Notes: generated by a model not told the origin, from the sequence alone. 64,000 bases of DNA from Rhizobiaceae bacterium (GCA_023953835.1 JAMLJB010000004.1:91702-155701), one strand, 5' to 3'; shown: positions 26,374 through 35,928, counted from the stretch's first letter. Program-made: numbers and translations.

Positions 26374-27468
26374 TCATGGTCCGCGGTTCCGCATTCGATT
26401 CGCGAGCATCCGGCCCATGGCACGCGATCCTCTGGCCGTACGGCCGGCGACGTACGCCCCAGCTCTCCCCGTATCGCCTGCCAACGCCAACCCGCCTTTC
26501 GCCGCGCCGCCAACGATACCCGCCGGTGACGCCATCATTGCAGCAGCCGCGACTTTCGACCCCCCCTCCTTTCCGGCCTTTAATGATTCAACCACGCCGC
26601 CGCCACTCTGTATGATGCCCATTGTCGTCCCATACGCGAAAGATTGCGCCAGATTCGGCACCATGAGCACGAAAAAGGCCACGACGAGCATGTACACGAC
26701 AAGCCCAGCAGCCACCGCCAATGACCCCTCATTCGTGGCCATCGCGATATCGATCGAATCCAGATAGGAACGCACAAAGCCGAAACAGAAGCCGGCAATG
26801 ACATAGGTGAAGAGAATGGCAAATATGCCGTATGCGATGCCCTTCAACCAGCCCTCGAAAACGAATTTGGTAATGCCGAAAAAATTGCAGAGGATGGCGA
26901 TCGGACCAACCGCCAGCATCACGGCGACGATCATCTTCGCGAACAGCGTGACGCCGGTCAGGATCAGCATCATCGGAATCAATCCGAAGCCGACGATCAA
27001 TATATAGTAGAGCGTTCCGACGACCGGCCCGATCCATCCACCGGAGTTCGCATCCACTATCTTGGACACAAAGATATAGACCTTGTCGCCGACCTGACGG
27101 ACCTGGTCCGCCATAGTGTCCCCGCCAGCAATCCCCGCCATGCGCGATGACAGCGCGGCACCAAGCTGATCCGGCGTCTCGAGGATCAACTTGCCTACGT
27201 CTTCATGAAAGATCGACCAGGACATGATGAACGCATAGGCCAGGGCGACCTTGCATCCGGTGATCGCCATATCCTGGATGCTGATATGCGAGCGGCCCAA
27301 TGCCCCCCAAAGGAAATAAATGATCAAAAACAGCGCCAGAAGAGACGTCACAAGGCCCCGATGCTCGGCGAACAGTCCCCACGCCCGCTCGATCGTGTCC
27401 TCGTTGATCTTGTCGAAATAACTGAGCGCTCGCCCATAGAAATCGGTCAGCCCATCCCGCGGATCCAT
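26374..27468 (-). CDS. virB6: T4SS membrane protein VirB6
   Basis: A 364-residue polytopic protein with at least six hydrophobic segments between residues 35 and 295, and VirB6/TrbL features such as VALAYAFIMSW and GWIGPVVGTLYYILI..LAVGPIAILCNFFG. The C-terminal 70 residues are glycine/alanine-rich and basic. It forms part of the inner-membrane pore. It is the last gene of the first T4SS unit. Confidence 0.9.
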   Translation of the reverse strand: MDPRDGLTDFYGRALSYFDKINEDTIERAWGLFAEHRGLVTSLLALFLIIYFLWGALGRSHISIQDMAITGCKVALAYAFIMSWSIFHEDVGKLILETPDQLGAALSSRMAGIAGGDTMADQVRQVGDKVYIFVSKIVDANSGGWIGPVVGTLYYILIVGFGLIPMMLILTGVTLFAKMIVAVMLAVGPIAILCNFFGITKFVFEGWLKGIAYGIFAILFTYVIAGFCFGFVRSYLDSIDIAMATNEGSLAVAAGLVVYMLVVAFFVLMVPNLAQSFAYGTTMGIIQSGGGVVESLKAGKEGGSKVAAAAMMASPAGIVGGAAKGGLALAGDTGRAGAYVAGRTARGSRAMGRMLANRMRNRGP

Positions 27469-27483
27469 CCAAACACCTTCCGA

Positions 27484-27699
27484 TCAGAACTGGTTAACCG
27501 GTCTCATCGGACCACATTCATCCGTCATCTGCTGGGCGACAATCGCACCAGCGTTACCGGTTTCCGGTTTCTCTCCATACGCCAGCGCGCCAACCGGGTT
27601 TTCGTCGGCCGAACACTTGGCCAGACGCTCCTTGTAGCCCGCGCAGCCGCTCAACACGGTCGCGCAGGCGATTATTGTGATAAAACAGGCTGCTTTCAC
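27484..27699 (-). CDS. virB7: VirB7-like lipoprotein
   Basis: A 71-residue precursor with a signal peptide and the lipobox LSGC. Two further cysteines (AKCSADE and DECGP) follow. Size, lipobox and position between virB5 and virB6 fit the VirB7 outer-membrane lipoprotein that stabilises VirB9. An entry-exclusion lipoprotein is an alternative. Its ATG overlaps the virB5 stop. Confidence 0.75.
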   Translation of the reverse strand: MKAACFITIIACATVLSGCAGYKERLAKCSADENPVGALAYGEKPETGNAGAIVAQQMTDECGPMRPVNQF

Positions 27700-28490
27700 T
27701 GCGCTTGAGCCTCGAACTCCTGCAACTGGTCCCTGACCGATTGCCCATCCTGCGGCTGGCCGTTCTGCCGGTTTCGCCTGCGCTCCTCCCCGCCAGAAGC
27801 CGCCTTCAGGAACTGCGATTGCTCGGCAAGAGCCGCCTTGTAGCGCTGCGATTCCAGCATGACCGCATTGTTCAAGGCGCCGACCGCCTCGTTGGCTGTC
27901 TGGTTGCCCTGCAGCACCATCTGCGTATTCTGCTCCAAAGCCCCCTTCATGTCCCTTGCCTTGCCGATCTGGCCCGCGGCATTGGAGAAGGCGTTGGTAC
28001 GCTCCTTCGATGCCGCGTTCATCGCATCGGTCAGCGCCGTCAATGTCGTGACGGTCTGGACGCCCTGATTGTAGGCCTGGTTGGCGCCGCTGAGATCGCC
28101 ACCGGTCACGGCATCCTTCACCATCTTGACGAGGTTCAAGCCGTTGATCACCTGAGCCGCCATATTCTGGAACTGCCCGCCAATGCCGCCGAACGACGCC
28201 TGATTCCCCTGCAGGATCGAGCCGAAATCCGGCGCCTGGCTCATCGAGAACCCGCCGCCGGTCGCCAACGACGAAAACTTGTTCGCATCCTGCGTCCTGT
28301 CGCCGGTGATCGCCTGCAGCGTCTTCGTCGTATTGTCCTTGATGACCGTCGTATCCGACTGGATTTGCGACGTCAGCGCCTTGATCTGCTCGTCGACCTG
28401 GATGTTGGCGGCATCCGTGACAGGCACCTGGGCATAGGCCGCCGTCGTCAACAGCAGCCCCATGACACTTCCAAGAATGATCTTTTTCAT
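27696..28490 (-). CDS. virB5: T4SS minor pilin VirB5
   Basis: ATG 28490 follows GGAAGG and gives a 264-residue precursor with signal peptide ending TTAAYAQ. The mature sequence begins VPVTDAANIQVDEQ, then alternates long helices rich in Q, N and A, typical of VirB5/TraC. The region SFGGIGGQFQNMAAQ forms the middle part. It is expected at the pilus tip. An upstream extension of 28 residues is rejected because it lacks a signal peptide. Confidence 0.88.
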   Translation of the reverse strand: MKKIILGSVMGLLLTTAAYAQVPVTDAANIQVDEQIKALTSQIQSDTTVIKDNTTKTLQAITGDRTQDANKFSSLATGGGFSMSQAPDFGSILQGNQASFGGIGGQFQNMAAQVINGLNLVKMVKDAVTGGDLSGANQAYNQGVQTVTTLTALTDAMNAASKERTNAFSNAAGQIGKARDMKGALEQNTQMVLQGNQTANEAVGALNNAVMLESQRYKAALAEQSQFLKAASGGEERRRNRQNGQPQDGQSVRDQLQEFEAQAQ

Positions 28491-28527
28491 CGCTTCACTT
28501 CCTTCCGCTGTTTTCCCTTCAGATCGA

Positions 28528-29703
28528 TCATTGCGCCTGCCGGCTATCGACGATCGCCACCAGCCCAACCTCATTGTCCTCCATCGCCGCGAAGGTCGCC
28601 GTAAGCCCCTGGGTACGCGCCTGCTCCTGCAAATATTGCAGCAGACGGCGGATATCCGACGTCGTCATCTGCGGCGGAACCGCATAGCAACGCGTCGATC
28701 CCGTGTTCACCACCGTCCTGGGGCAGGCGATCGCGGCAAGCTTGATCTCGCCCGAGCCGTCGCCGAAATTGCCGTTCTGAGCGCCGCCGGACCCTTTAAC
28801 GAACGCCGAGGTCGCAGCAAGGTCACGCAGCATCGACTGCTGCTTGAGCTGGTTCGCCTCCAGCGCCTTGCCGACCAGGCTGTTCCATGTCTGCGCCCGC
28901 TGAAGCTGCGCCTCGGTGTTGCGGTCCACCGCCTCCTTGATCGCCTCGCCGCACCCGGCCGGGGCCGATACCGTCTGAGGCACCGGCGCTCCCATCGGTC
29001 TTTGATCGCCATATTGTTTCTTGTTGCGATTATAAAACTTGCTCACCGCTTTCACGTAGTTCTGCGTCTCATGGATCGCCGGCACCTTGCCATTGCGCAA
29101 GGACTGCCTATGCGGACCCGCATTATAGCCGGCAGCAATCAAATCGTACCGGCCGGGATACATGCCCTGGATCTTCTTCAGATACGCCACGCCGCCACGG
29201 ATGTTGCTGCGTAGATCGTAGGGATTGACGCCAAGACCCGCGGCTGTGTCGGGCATCAGCTGCATCACGCCGATCGCCCCCGCTTTCGACACCAACCCCT
29301 GTTGGAACCCGGTTTCCTGCTCGGCGATCGCCATCGCGAAATTCGGATCGACGCCCTGGCGCCGAGCCTCTTCCGCGACCATTTGCCGAATCTGCTCCTG
29401 GCTCGCATTGCGCGGATTGTTCGGCGCAACCTGGCCGCCCCATCCATTGCCGTCGCCGAATGACGAGCAGTCCATCCCGCCAACGCCCTGCCCCGGCGCA
29501 TAGCTGTTCGTCGTGTCACCCGAATTGCCGCGCGTGGTCCGCTGGTTCTTCTGGTACTTGTCGTACCATTGCTGCGTCGTCTTCTGAATCGTCAACCGTG
29601 CCGCGTCGATCACCGGCACCTGGGCAAACGATGTCGACGACGGCAGCATCGCACCCGCAATCAACGCCGTGGCCAGCATCTTCAACACTATCGGTCGCAG
29701 CAT
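28528..29703 (-). CDS. lytic transglycosylase with VirB5-like N-terminal segment
   Basis: A 391-residue secreted protein (signal peptide ends SFAQ). The mature N terminus QVPVIDAARLT closely resembles that of the adjacent VirB5. An SLT domain lies at about residues 110-230: AIAEQETGFQQ holds the catalytic glutamate, with GVMQLMPDTA and AAGYNAGPH. A further 150 residues of unknown role follow, with several cysteines. It would cut peptidoglycan to let the channel through. It is the second transglycosylase in the cluster. Confidence 0.85.
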   Translation of the reverse strand: MLRPIVLKMLATALIAGAMLPSSTSFAQVPVIDAARLTIQKTTQQWYDKYQKNQRTTRGNSGDTTNSYAPGQGVGGMDCSSFGDGNGWGGQVAPNNPRNASQEQIRQMVAEEARRQGVDPNFAMAIAEQETGFQQGLVSKAGAIGVMQLMPDTAAGLGVNPYDLRSNIRGGVAYLKKIQGMYPGRYDLIAAGYNAGPHRQSLRNGKVPAIHETQNYVKAVSKFYNRNKKQYGDQRPMGAPVPQTVSAPAGCGEAIKEAVDRNTEAQLQRAQTWNSLVGKALEANQLKQQSMLRDLAATSAFVKGSGGAQNGNFGDGSGEIKLAAIACPRTVVNTGSTRCYAVPPQMTTSDIRRLLQYLQEQARTQGLTATFAAMEDNEVGLVAIVDSRQAQ

Positions 29704-29707
29704 CGTC

Positions 29708-32197
29708 TCACCCCTTCCAGTCGCAGAATTTGTCCAACCAGCCGCGCGGATCCTCGCCATATTCCTCGCGCAGCATCTCGACCTGGCGCACCGTGTCCTC
29801 ACGCCCGGACAGCACCTTCACGAAATCCATCATGTGGCTCATGTCGACGCGAGCAACGACGCTGTCGCGCGCGTGCTTGATCAACACGAAGCGCTCCGCC
29901 GGATCACCCTCCTTGACCCAGGTGAATTCGGCGTCCGACAGCCCGAACGGCTTCTTGAGACTGTCCTCGTCCGCCTTAGGAAACGGAAAGAAAATATTCG
30001 TCGAGGTCTGCTCGATGATGGTGCGCGACACGCTCGACTTCACCACATCGTCAGGCGACTGCGTGCCGAAAATGATCATCCCGTTGCGCTTACGAATGGT
30101 CTTGAAATAGTCCTTCATCGAGCGCTTGAACTCATCGTCGTCGAGGAGCTTCCACGCTTCGTCCATCAGATTGATGACCGGCGTCTTGCCGTCGTAGATC
30201 TTGTCGAGCCGGTGAAACATATAAAGAAGCGCGGCCGTCCGCGCCTGCGGGTCCTCCAGTATCGACGTCATGTCGAAGCCGACCATCGGCCTGGAAATGT
30301 CGAGGCGATCCTCGGCATTGTCGAACAGCCAGGCGTACTGCCCGTCCTCGACCCACTTATCGAGCCGCGCCATCAGGCCGGACTCGGTCCGCTGCGATCC
30401 CGCAAGCAGAGAGCGCAATGCCGACATACGCCGAAACTTCGTGTCTTCCGACGACATGATCTGCTTGATTGCGGAGCGGATGATCTGCTCCTCCTGCGGG
30501 GTCAGCGATTCCCCCTCGCGGTTCGGCTTCAGCATGAAGCTGATAAGGCGATAGAGAAACACACGGTTTTCTTCCGTGTTCTCCATCATCAGGGGGTTCC
30601 AGCCCGATGGCTCGCCCGGCTCGAGCGTCATGTACGAGCCGCCTGCGGCGCGCACCATGATGTCCAGGCCCCGGTCCTTGTCGAAAATCACCGCCTTCAG
30701 GTCCGGATTGACGCGGTAGGCCTGGTTGATCAGGAACGACATCAGCACCGTCTTGCCCGAGCCGGTTGGACCGAACACCGTCGTGTGCCCGACATCGCTC
30801 TGGTGAAAATTGAAGAAGAACGGCGTTCCCGACGTCGTCTCGAAAATGGTGATCGCTGGCCCCCAATGATTGCCGTCCGGCTTGCCATAGGGATAGGCAT
30901 GGAACGACGACAGGCCGGCAAAATTCAACGTCGAGATCGTCGCCCGCCTGGCGATATAGGCCTGGTTGCCGGGCAACTGCGCCCAATAGCACGGCTCGCA
31001 ATTGAGGTCCTCGCGCACATAGCTGGCGCCGAGGGCACCGAACTCCGAGCCGATCACGGCCACCGCCTCATCCAGAGCATCCATGCTCCTGGCGATCGGC
31101 ATCACCGTCAGATGATGCTCGGCGAACGCCACATTCTTTCGCGCCAGCTGGTCGCGCGCGAAATCGAGATCGCTCTGGATCGACGACCCGCCTTCATCGG
31201 ACTTCGACAATTGCCGATCCAGGCGGTCGATCTTGTAGCGGGCGCCCTGATCGTCGACGAATGACAGAGATTGAGTGACCACCATCTCGAACGGCTGCTT
31301 GAGCACATAGTCGAGCATCCCGGCGCCCGTCTCCGGCGGATACTCCTTCAGCGAGATCATCGCGGCATAGCGATCCTCGCCCCGCGTGTCGCCCTCCAGA
31401 TGAATCGTACGATTGCCGAATGTGGTCCGACGCGACGGCACCATCTCGTCGATGGGCATGTTGCTCAACAGCATCGGCCGAACTTTACCGGCATTGAGAA
31501 GCGTGTAGAAAAACTCGCACTGCTCGGAAAACCAGACGATCCGCGCATCCGGCTCCAGAACCATATCCTCGCTGACGTCGCGATAGATCCGCCGGCCATC
31601 CGGCATTGCCACCTCGACGCGCTTGACATCGCGCAGGACCTGCGGGCCGTATGGATCGAGGCTTTTTTCCAGAGCGCGCGTCGCTTCGAGCAGCTTATCG
31701 CGCATGTGGCGCAGCTGCTCCCGCGCCACCACATTACCGCCGACGCCCGCTATACGGCTCAAGACAGAGCCCTTCTTGAAGACCGGCCGCGCCACCAGCG
31801 ACACATAGGTGTCGTTCACGAACATCTCGTTATTGGAGATGCTCGCCTGATAGACTTCGTCCATGCGCGCCATGAAGGGATCGGCAAAGTTGCCCGGCAG
31901 CGACGGCTTCACCTTGTGACGCACGACATGCGTGTAAATGGCGAAGCTGCCGAGGCTCGAGATCGCCCGAAACGCCGTGTTACGCTGCCGCTGCAACAGA
32001 TTGACGTAGTCGATATCCGCCGTCTCGAACGAAAACCCGTTGAGACGCACCGTCGTGACAAGACAGTCGTTCTTTAACCGGATGATGCCGTTCTCGATCG
32101 GCGCGAAGTACGGCACATGCGTCGAGATCCCCTTGTCGGCGAAGATCTCCCATCCTCGACTGAGGTTCGCCCGCAATGCACTCGCTACCGTCGTCAT
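29708..32197 (-). CDS. virB4: T4SS ATPase VirB4
   Basis: The 829-residue ATPase has the N-terminal CagE/VirB4 domain (residues 10-400) and a RecA-like domain with Walker A GPTGSGKT at about 476-483 and Walker B VINLMDEAWKLL. IIFGTQSPDDVVKS and NIFFPFPKA are usual in the C-terminal part. It powers pilus biogenesis at the inner membrane. Its ATG overlaps the virB3 stop by four bases. Confidence 0.96.
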   Translation of the reverse strand: MTTVASALRANLSRGWEIFADKGISTHVPYFAPIENGIIRLKNDCLVTTVRLNGFSFETADIDYVNLLQRQRNTAFRAISSLGSFAIYTHVVRHKVKPSLPGNFADPFMARMDEVYQASISNNEMFVNDTYVSLVARPVFKKGSVLSRIAGVGGNVVAREQLRHMRDKLLEATRALEKSLDPYGPQVLRDVKRVEVAMPDGRRIYRDVSEDMVLEPDARIVWFSEQCEFFYTLLNAGKVRPMLLSNMPIDEMVPSRRTTFGNRTIHLEGDTRGEDRYAAMISLKEYPPETGAGMLDYVLKQPFEMVVTQSLSFVDDQGARYKIDRLDRQLSKSDEGGSSIQSDLDFARDQLARKNVAFAEHHLTVMPIARSMDALDEAVAVIGSEFGALGASYVREDLNCEPCYWAQLPGNQAYIARRATISTLNFAGLSSFHAYPYGKPDGNHWGPAITIFETTSGTPFFFNFHQSDVGHTTVFGPTGSGKTVLMSFLINQAYRVNPDLKAVIFDKDRGLDIMVRAAGGSYMTLEPGEPSGWNPLMMENTEENRVFLYRLISFMLKPNREGESLTPQEEQIIRSAIKQIMSSEDTKFRRMSALRSLLAGSQRTESGLMARLDKWVEDGQYAWLFDNAEDRLDISRPMVGFDMTSILEDPQARTAALLYMFHRLDKIYDGKTPVINLMDEAWKLLDDDEFKRSMKDYFKTIRKRNGMIIFGTQSPDDVVKSSVSRTIIEQTSTNIFFPFPKADEDSLKKPFGLSDAEFTWVKEGDPAERFVLIKHARDSVVARVDMSHMMDFVKVLSGREDTVRQVEMLREEYGEDPRGWLDKFCDWKG

Positions 32198-32505
32198 TTA
32201 CCGTATGTCCTGATCCGGCCGCCAATCCGCCGTCCGAGCGGATTGACCCCACATGCGGAAAGTTTCTGCAGGATGTCGAAGAACCACAGATCGACCTTGG
32301 TGCTCACCACGTACAAGATCGAATGCTGGACGATGAAGGCGACCGGGAACCACAAGATGGACCCCAGCGCCAGAAACAGCATCAGAGACGTGAAGCATTC
32401 CGCCAGAAAGAACGTGTACGGGATGCCCATGACCGTCGGCGGCCGCGTCATCGCCAGGATGACCGGATAGGTTTCCACGATCTCGTCTTCGTCGCTGCTC
32501 GCCAT
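32194..32505 (-). CDS. virB3: T4SS protein VirB3
   Basis: A 103-residue inner-membrane protein with the family start PVILAMTRPPTVMGIPY and hydrophobic segments about residues 28-60. It forms part of the inner-membrane complex with VirB4. The order virB2-virB3-virB4 is standard. Confidence 0.92.
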   Translation of the reverse strand: MASSDEDEIVETYPVILAMTRPPTVMGIPYTFFLAECFTSLMLFLALGSILWFPVAFIVQHSILYVVSTKVDLWFFDILQKLSACGVNPLGRRIGGRIRTYGK

Positions 32506-32520
32506 GACGATACCGGCCCC

Positions 32521-32895
32521 TTATCCCCCGGAGCCCTGCGCCAGGAAGTCGACAAGCTCGGCCGCCGCGAACATGCCGGCGAGCGAACCGCCAACCCGCA
32601 AAAGCGCCCCCCAGCTCCAGTAGCCGAAAGCAGCGGCCAGAAACATGCCGATAAAGGCGATGGCGCCGATCGAGCGACCGAACGGACCCGTGAAGAACTG
32701 GACGATGCGGTTGGCCGCATTCTCCAGGGCCTGCAGGTTTTGCGCCGCTGCCGGTTCGATCGCCGACATGAACAGGATCCCCGCGCACATTGTTGCCATT
32801 GTGGAATGTACGACCACCTTCTTGCCGCACGGGGAGTTCCACCCCTTCCTGGCGGCATCCTTCAATCCGCCGCAAAACGTCATCAAGCTGTTCAT
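32521..32895 (-). CDS. virB2: T4SS major pilin VirB2
   Basis: The 124-residue pre-pilin has a long N-terminal signal ending in SAIEPAAAQ, then a mature pilin of about 70 residues with two membrane helices (FGRSIGAIAFIGMFLAAAFG and GGSLAGMFAAAELVDFLA). The start overlaps the transglycosylase stop (ATGA). It polymerises into the transfer pilus. Confidence 0.88.
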   Translation of the reverse strand: MNSLMTFCGGLKDAARKGWNSPCGKKVVVHSTMATMCAGILFMSAIEPAAAQNLQALENAANRIVQFFTGPFGRSIGAIAFIGMFLAAAFGYWSWGALLRVGGSLAGMFAAAELVDFLAQGSGG

Positions 32896-33884
32896 AGGCT
32901 GCCTTCCTTTCTCACTTTCACAGGCCCGTTCGGATCCCGTGCCTTCTCAAATGTTGATGCTCTCTCGAAATCCGGCTTGGATGCGGAAAACACCAGCATC
33001 GACGATCGCGCGGGGCTGGAGCCGCGTCGCCTCGCCAATTTGGCCTTCCCGCTGGATCGCGATCCTTCACGCGCTCTGCCGACTGCCTCGATGTCGCCGG
33101 GTGTGTAAGCGTGCGTGTAAAGTCCCACCACACGCGTCACGTAATCAGCCGTTTCTCTGATCAGCGGCATCGACGTGCGCACATCCACTTTCGGCTCACC
33201 GGCGTTATAAGCGGCCGCCACAAGAACCGGATTTGCGTATTTTTCGACCAGCACTTTCAGGAACTTCGCCGACGCCCGAACATTCTGCGCCGGATCGGTC
33301 AGGTCCTTCGCACCAAACGCCGCCCCCGTATCGGGCAACATCTGCATGATCCCGACCGCCCCTGCCCCGCTGACCGCCTCAGGATCGAAAGCACCATTCT
33401 CGGCCCTGGCGATCGACAGCATCAGATTCGGATCGACGCCTTCTTCGCGCGCCGCCTCGACGATCAACCGCGCAACATCGTCGGGCATCCCGGCCAGCAG
33501 GTCCGGCCGCACCTTCGAATCCGCGTCGCCAATCCCTGACGACATCATCCGGCCGGCATCGCCCGACGCACTTCCTGTCGTCAGATCACGCGGCGGCATA
33601 ACCTTTATCGGCTCATCCCGATAGGCAAAAACATTGGCGCTGGCCCGGACGGATTTCGCCCGGCTCAACGAGGAGAAAGCGGACGCCGCCGTCCTCGACG
33701 CCGCTTTCCCGCCCCCGGCGCGCATGGCAAACGCCTGATCGCTCAACGGCATCACAGTGCCGAAACGTGCCGAATCAGGCTCCTCGCCAAAGGCATGGAG
33801 AGGCGTTGCCGCGCACAACAGTGCGGCGGCACCCAGGCCATAGACGCTCCAAAGTCGCGCCCCTCTCCTTGATAAAAACGGCAT
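32892..33884 (-). CDS. virB1: lytic transglycosylase VirB1-like
   Basis: A 330-residue protein with a signal peptide (ending in HAFG) and an SLT domain at about residues 140-250: LMLSIARAENGAFDPEAVSG carries the catalytic glutamate, followed by GIMQMLPDTGAAFG and VLVAAAYNAGEP. The last 80 residues are basic and disordered. It opens peptidoglycan for the secretion channel and heads the first T4SS unit, with the palindromic operator 33916-33931 upstream. Confidence 0.9.
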   Translation of the reverse strand: MPFLSRRGARLWSVYGLGAAALLCAATPLHAFGEEPDSARFGTVMPLSDQAFAMRAGGGKAASRTAASAFSSLSRAKSVRASANVFAYRDEPIKVMPPRDLTTGSASGDAGRMMSSGIGDADSKVRPDLLAGMPDDVARLIVEAAREEGVDPNLMLSIARAENGAFDPEAVSGAGAVGIMQMLPDTGAAFGAKDLTDPAQNVRASAKFLKVLVEKYANPVLVAAAYNAGEPKVDVRTSMPLIRETADYVTRVVGLYTHAYTPGDIEAVGRAREGSRSSGKAKLARRRGSSPARSSMLVFSASKPDFERASTFEKARDPNGPVKVRKEGSL

Positions 33885-33915
33885 ATCTGACCCTGAACGC
33901 TTTTAGACGCTCTAC

Positions 33916-33931
33916 TTACACTCTAGTAGAA
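33916..33931 (-). promoter_or_regulatory. conserved palindromic operator, site b (virB1 unit)
   Basis: TTACAC-TCTA-GTAGAA on the plus strand, 32 bases upstream of the virB1 start. A lone half-site GTGTAA lies at 33970-33975. Confidence 0.65.
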
Positions 33932-34258
33932 TCTAATTCGCTGCGGTCAAGCCCAAAAATTCGCCCTTGGTGTAATTTCCTGTCATGCGCTGCGTCGTGC
34001 CACTGCTCAGCATCGACGTCTTGTGCTGTAATATTTGGTCAGTGGCGGAAATCACCATTTTGTGTCATTCAGTTCGTGCGGCGGACCTTCGGGCCCGTTG
34101 GCGGGTAGGCGATCTCAGGCAATGCCGTCGCAAGACGGCGCCCGCTTTTCCTCTTTGCCTGCCGCAGGGAAGATCGGATGTCGGCCGATACTTCTGGCGG
34201 CCCGGCAAGCACCTTTCCAAGGATCGGGGACACGTCCGGGGCTTATGGACAACCACGC
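33932..34258. other. intergenic region between virB1 and the LprI-like gene
   Basis: About 330 bases with no convincing gene. The left part is AT-richer than its surroundings and probably contains divergent promoters. The right part is GC-rich with only short overlapping open frames. Confidence 0.4.
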
Positions 34259-34651
34259 ATGTTCAGGACGCTTTTTGCCACCAGTCTCATCCTCCTGCCG
34301 ATGGTCCAGGCTGCTTCCGCGCAATCTGTTGCAGAAATGAAGGCATGTGTGGATCGCTCGGGCGGTGTTTCGACCGAGATGCTGAAATGCGGCAAGATCG
34401 AAATCGACAAATGGGACAAACGCCTCAACGCGGCCTATCAAACGCTGATGCACCACGGCAGCCACGCCGAACATGACAGGTTGCGACGTGAACAGCGCGT
34501 GTGGCTCAAGCACCATCTCAACGAAACGCACAGGCTCGCCGCCGATCCCGATAACGGCTCGGTGGCTTTCATCGTTTCTCAAGACTTCGAACTCTCCGAT
34601 ATCAGCCAACGCACGCTGGAACTGGAAAAGCGCGTCGATCAACAGCGTTAA
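34259..34651 (+). CDS. secreted LprI/DUF1311-like protein
   Basis: A 130-residue precursor starting at ATG 34259, chosen because a signal peptide (ending ASAQ) follows directly. The mature part resembles the lysozyme-inhibitor LprI N-terminal (DUF1311) fold: MKACVDRSG..MLKCGKIEIDKWDKRLNAAYQTLM and LRREQRVWLKHHLN. It may protect against lysozyme or act as a periplasmic scaffold. It is divergent from the T4SS. Confidence 0.7.
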   Translation: MFRTLFATSLILLPMVQAASAQSVAEMKACVDRSGGVSTEMLKCGKIEIDKWDKRLNAAYQTLMHHGSHAEHDRLRREQRVWLKHHLNETHRLAADPDNGSVAFIVSQDFELSDISQRTLELEKRVDQQR

Positions 34652-34682
34652 ACAACCGCGCTACAGAGCGACGGCTTCCTTC

Positions 34683-35135
34683 CTACGGGTTCTTGCGTTC
34701 CCAGGGATCGCGCTTCCACCGATAACGCAACTGCTCCCGGACACCGAGATACTTGGCCAGATTGACCGCCGTGCCCCCCTTGACGAAGACCGACCCGGCA
34801 TCCGCTCCCGTCCGATACCTGACGATCCGGCACAGATAGTTCGGCAACGGCCGGTTCACCCGTCGGAGTTCGTGGCAACCCATGATCTGATACTGATAAT
34901 CATCGCTCAGGGTCTGAAATTGACGGTTCTTCTGCTGCACAGGCCCCAGCCGATACGGCCCATAAGCTGACGACGTTTGCACCAGCTGGCATTCCGAAAA
35001 CGTCCCATACGCCTTGCATCTTGTAAGCTTCAGCCCCGACCATGGTGGCGGGACGTAATAGGCAAGCGGGACCCGAGACGCACATCCGGCCACAAACATC
35101 CCCATCGCTATCGCCGCTATGACCGGAACTTTCAT
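34683..35135 (-). CDS. lipoprotein of unknown function
   Basis: A 150-residue precursor with lipobox VAGC and GGGAGA before the ATG. The mature protein has four cysteines (RCKAYG, ECQLV, GCHEL, LCRIV) that may form disulphides in the periplasm. Last gene of a leftward four-gene unit that begins at 36822. An accessory conjugation lipoprotein is possible. Confidence 0.7.
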   Translation of the reverse strand: MKVPVIAAIAMGMFVAGCASRVPLAYYVPPPWSGLKLTRCKAYGTFSECQLVQTSSAYGPYRLGPVQQKNRQFQTLSDDYQYQIMGCHELRRVNRPLPNYLCRIVRYRTGADAGSVFVKGGTAVNLAKYLGVREQLRYRWKRDPWERKNP

Positions 35136-35894
35136 CTAATTCTCCCTTTCGGCCCACTCGTAGCCATCATCCATCAATCCATCGATGATCTGCTTGAATG
35201 CGAACAGGCAGACCGGCCCTTCTTCATCGACGCAACTCAACGACGCCAGGCCAATCCCCACCTCTTCCAGTTGCTCCAGCATGGTTGCGATTTCTCTGCC
35301 CGACACAGCCGACAGTGCCGACCAATTCTTTTCCGACCTCTGCGCCCCGAACCGGGCCGACCAGGCGTAAAGCCCCGCAGCCAGATCGAGCAGGATATCC
35401 ATATGGCCCTCAACACCGTCTTCCCTGCTGCAGCTTCCGCGGGCCACCACGGCGAAGGACGGCCCTATCGCCTCATCGAAATCAATGACCGTCCCATCAT
35501 GAAACTGCGCGACGTCAGCTTCCCTGGAGACGATCATGCGTCTTTCATTGCGCATCGATCGCAACGATCCCCATTGCACGAAATTCTCCATCACCGCCGA
35601 CGCAACAGTCTCAAGCCCTGTTTCCCCGCCGCAATGCTCACACACGATCCGCAGCTCACCCTCGCTGAACCGCAGCCTGCCTTCGCTCATGTTCGAGACG
35701 AATTCGCATCCCCGCCAACTCGCATTCTTCCAGCCGCGCACCACGCCATAGGTTCCGAGCCGCTCGATCTTCCAATGCTCGGCCGCGATCCCCTCCGAGA
35801 TCTGCGTGTTCGGGCCGAGCACCAGCCCGTATCCATCCGCCTGCGCCCCGCAATGCTGACAATCGTGCTGAAACGGTACGAGATACCAGTCCAT
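35136..35894 (-). CDS. hypothetical protein with two Cys knuckles
   Basis: The product starts MDWYLVPFQHDCQHCGAQAD and carries a second CEHCG near residue 80, so it may bind zinc. The rest is mixed alpha/beta with no family recognised. Start is uncertain: a GTG at 35921 has GAGAGG close by and would add nine residues. It ends directly at the next gene. Confidence 0.6.
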   Translation of the reverse strand: MDWYLVPFQHDCQHCGAQADGYGLVLGPNTQISEGIAAEHWKIERLGTYGVVRGWKNASWRGCEFVSNMSEGRLRFSEGELRIVCEHCGGETGLETVASAVMENFVQWGSLRSMRNERRMIVSREADVAQFHDGTVIDFDEAIGPSFAVVARGSCSREDGVEGHMDILLDLAAGLYAWSARFGAQRSEKNWSALSAVSGREIATMLEQLEEVGIGLASLSCVDEEGPVCLFAFKQIIDGLMDDGYEWAEREN

Positions 35895-35928
35895 CGACCA
35901 CACCGCGCTAGCGGCCGACACTGTCCTC

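Noticed and set aside
29669..31264. 531-codon plus-strand frame opposite virB4
   Set aside because: Antisense shadow rich in Arg, His and Leu; virB4 on the other strand is a clear full-length match.
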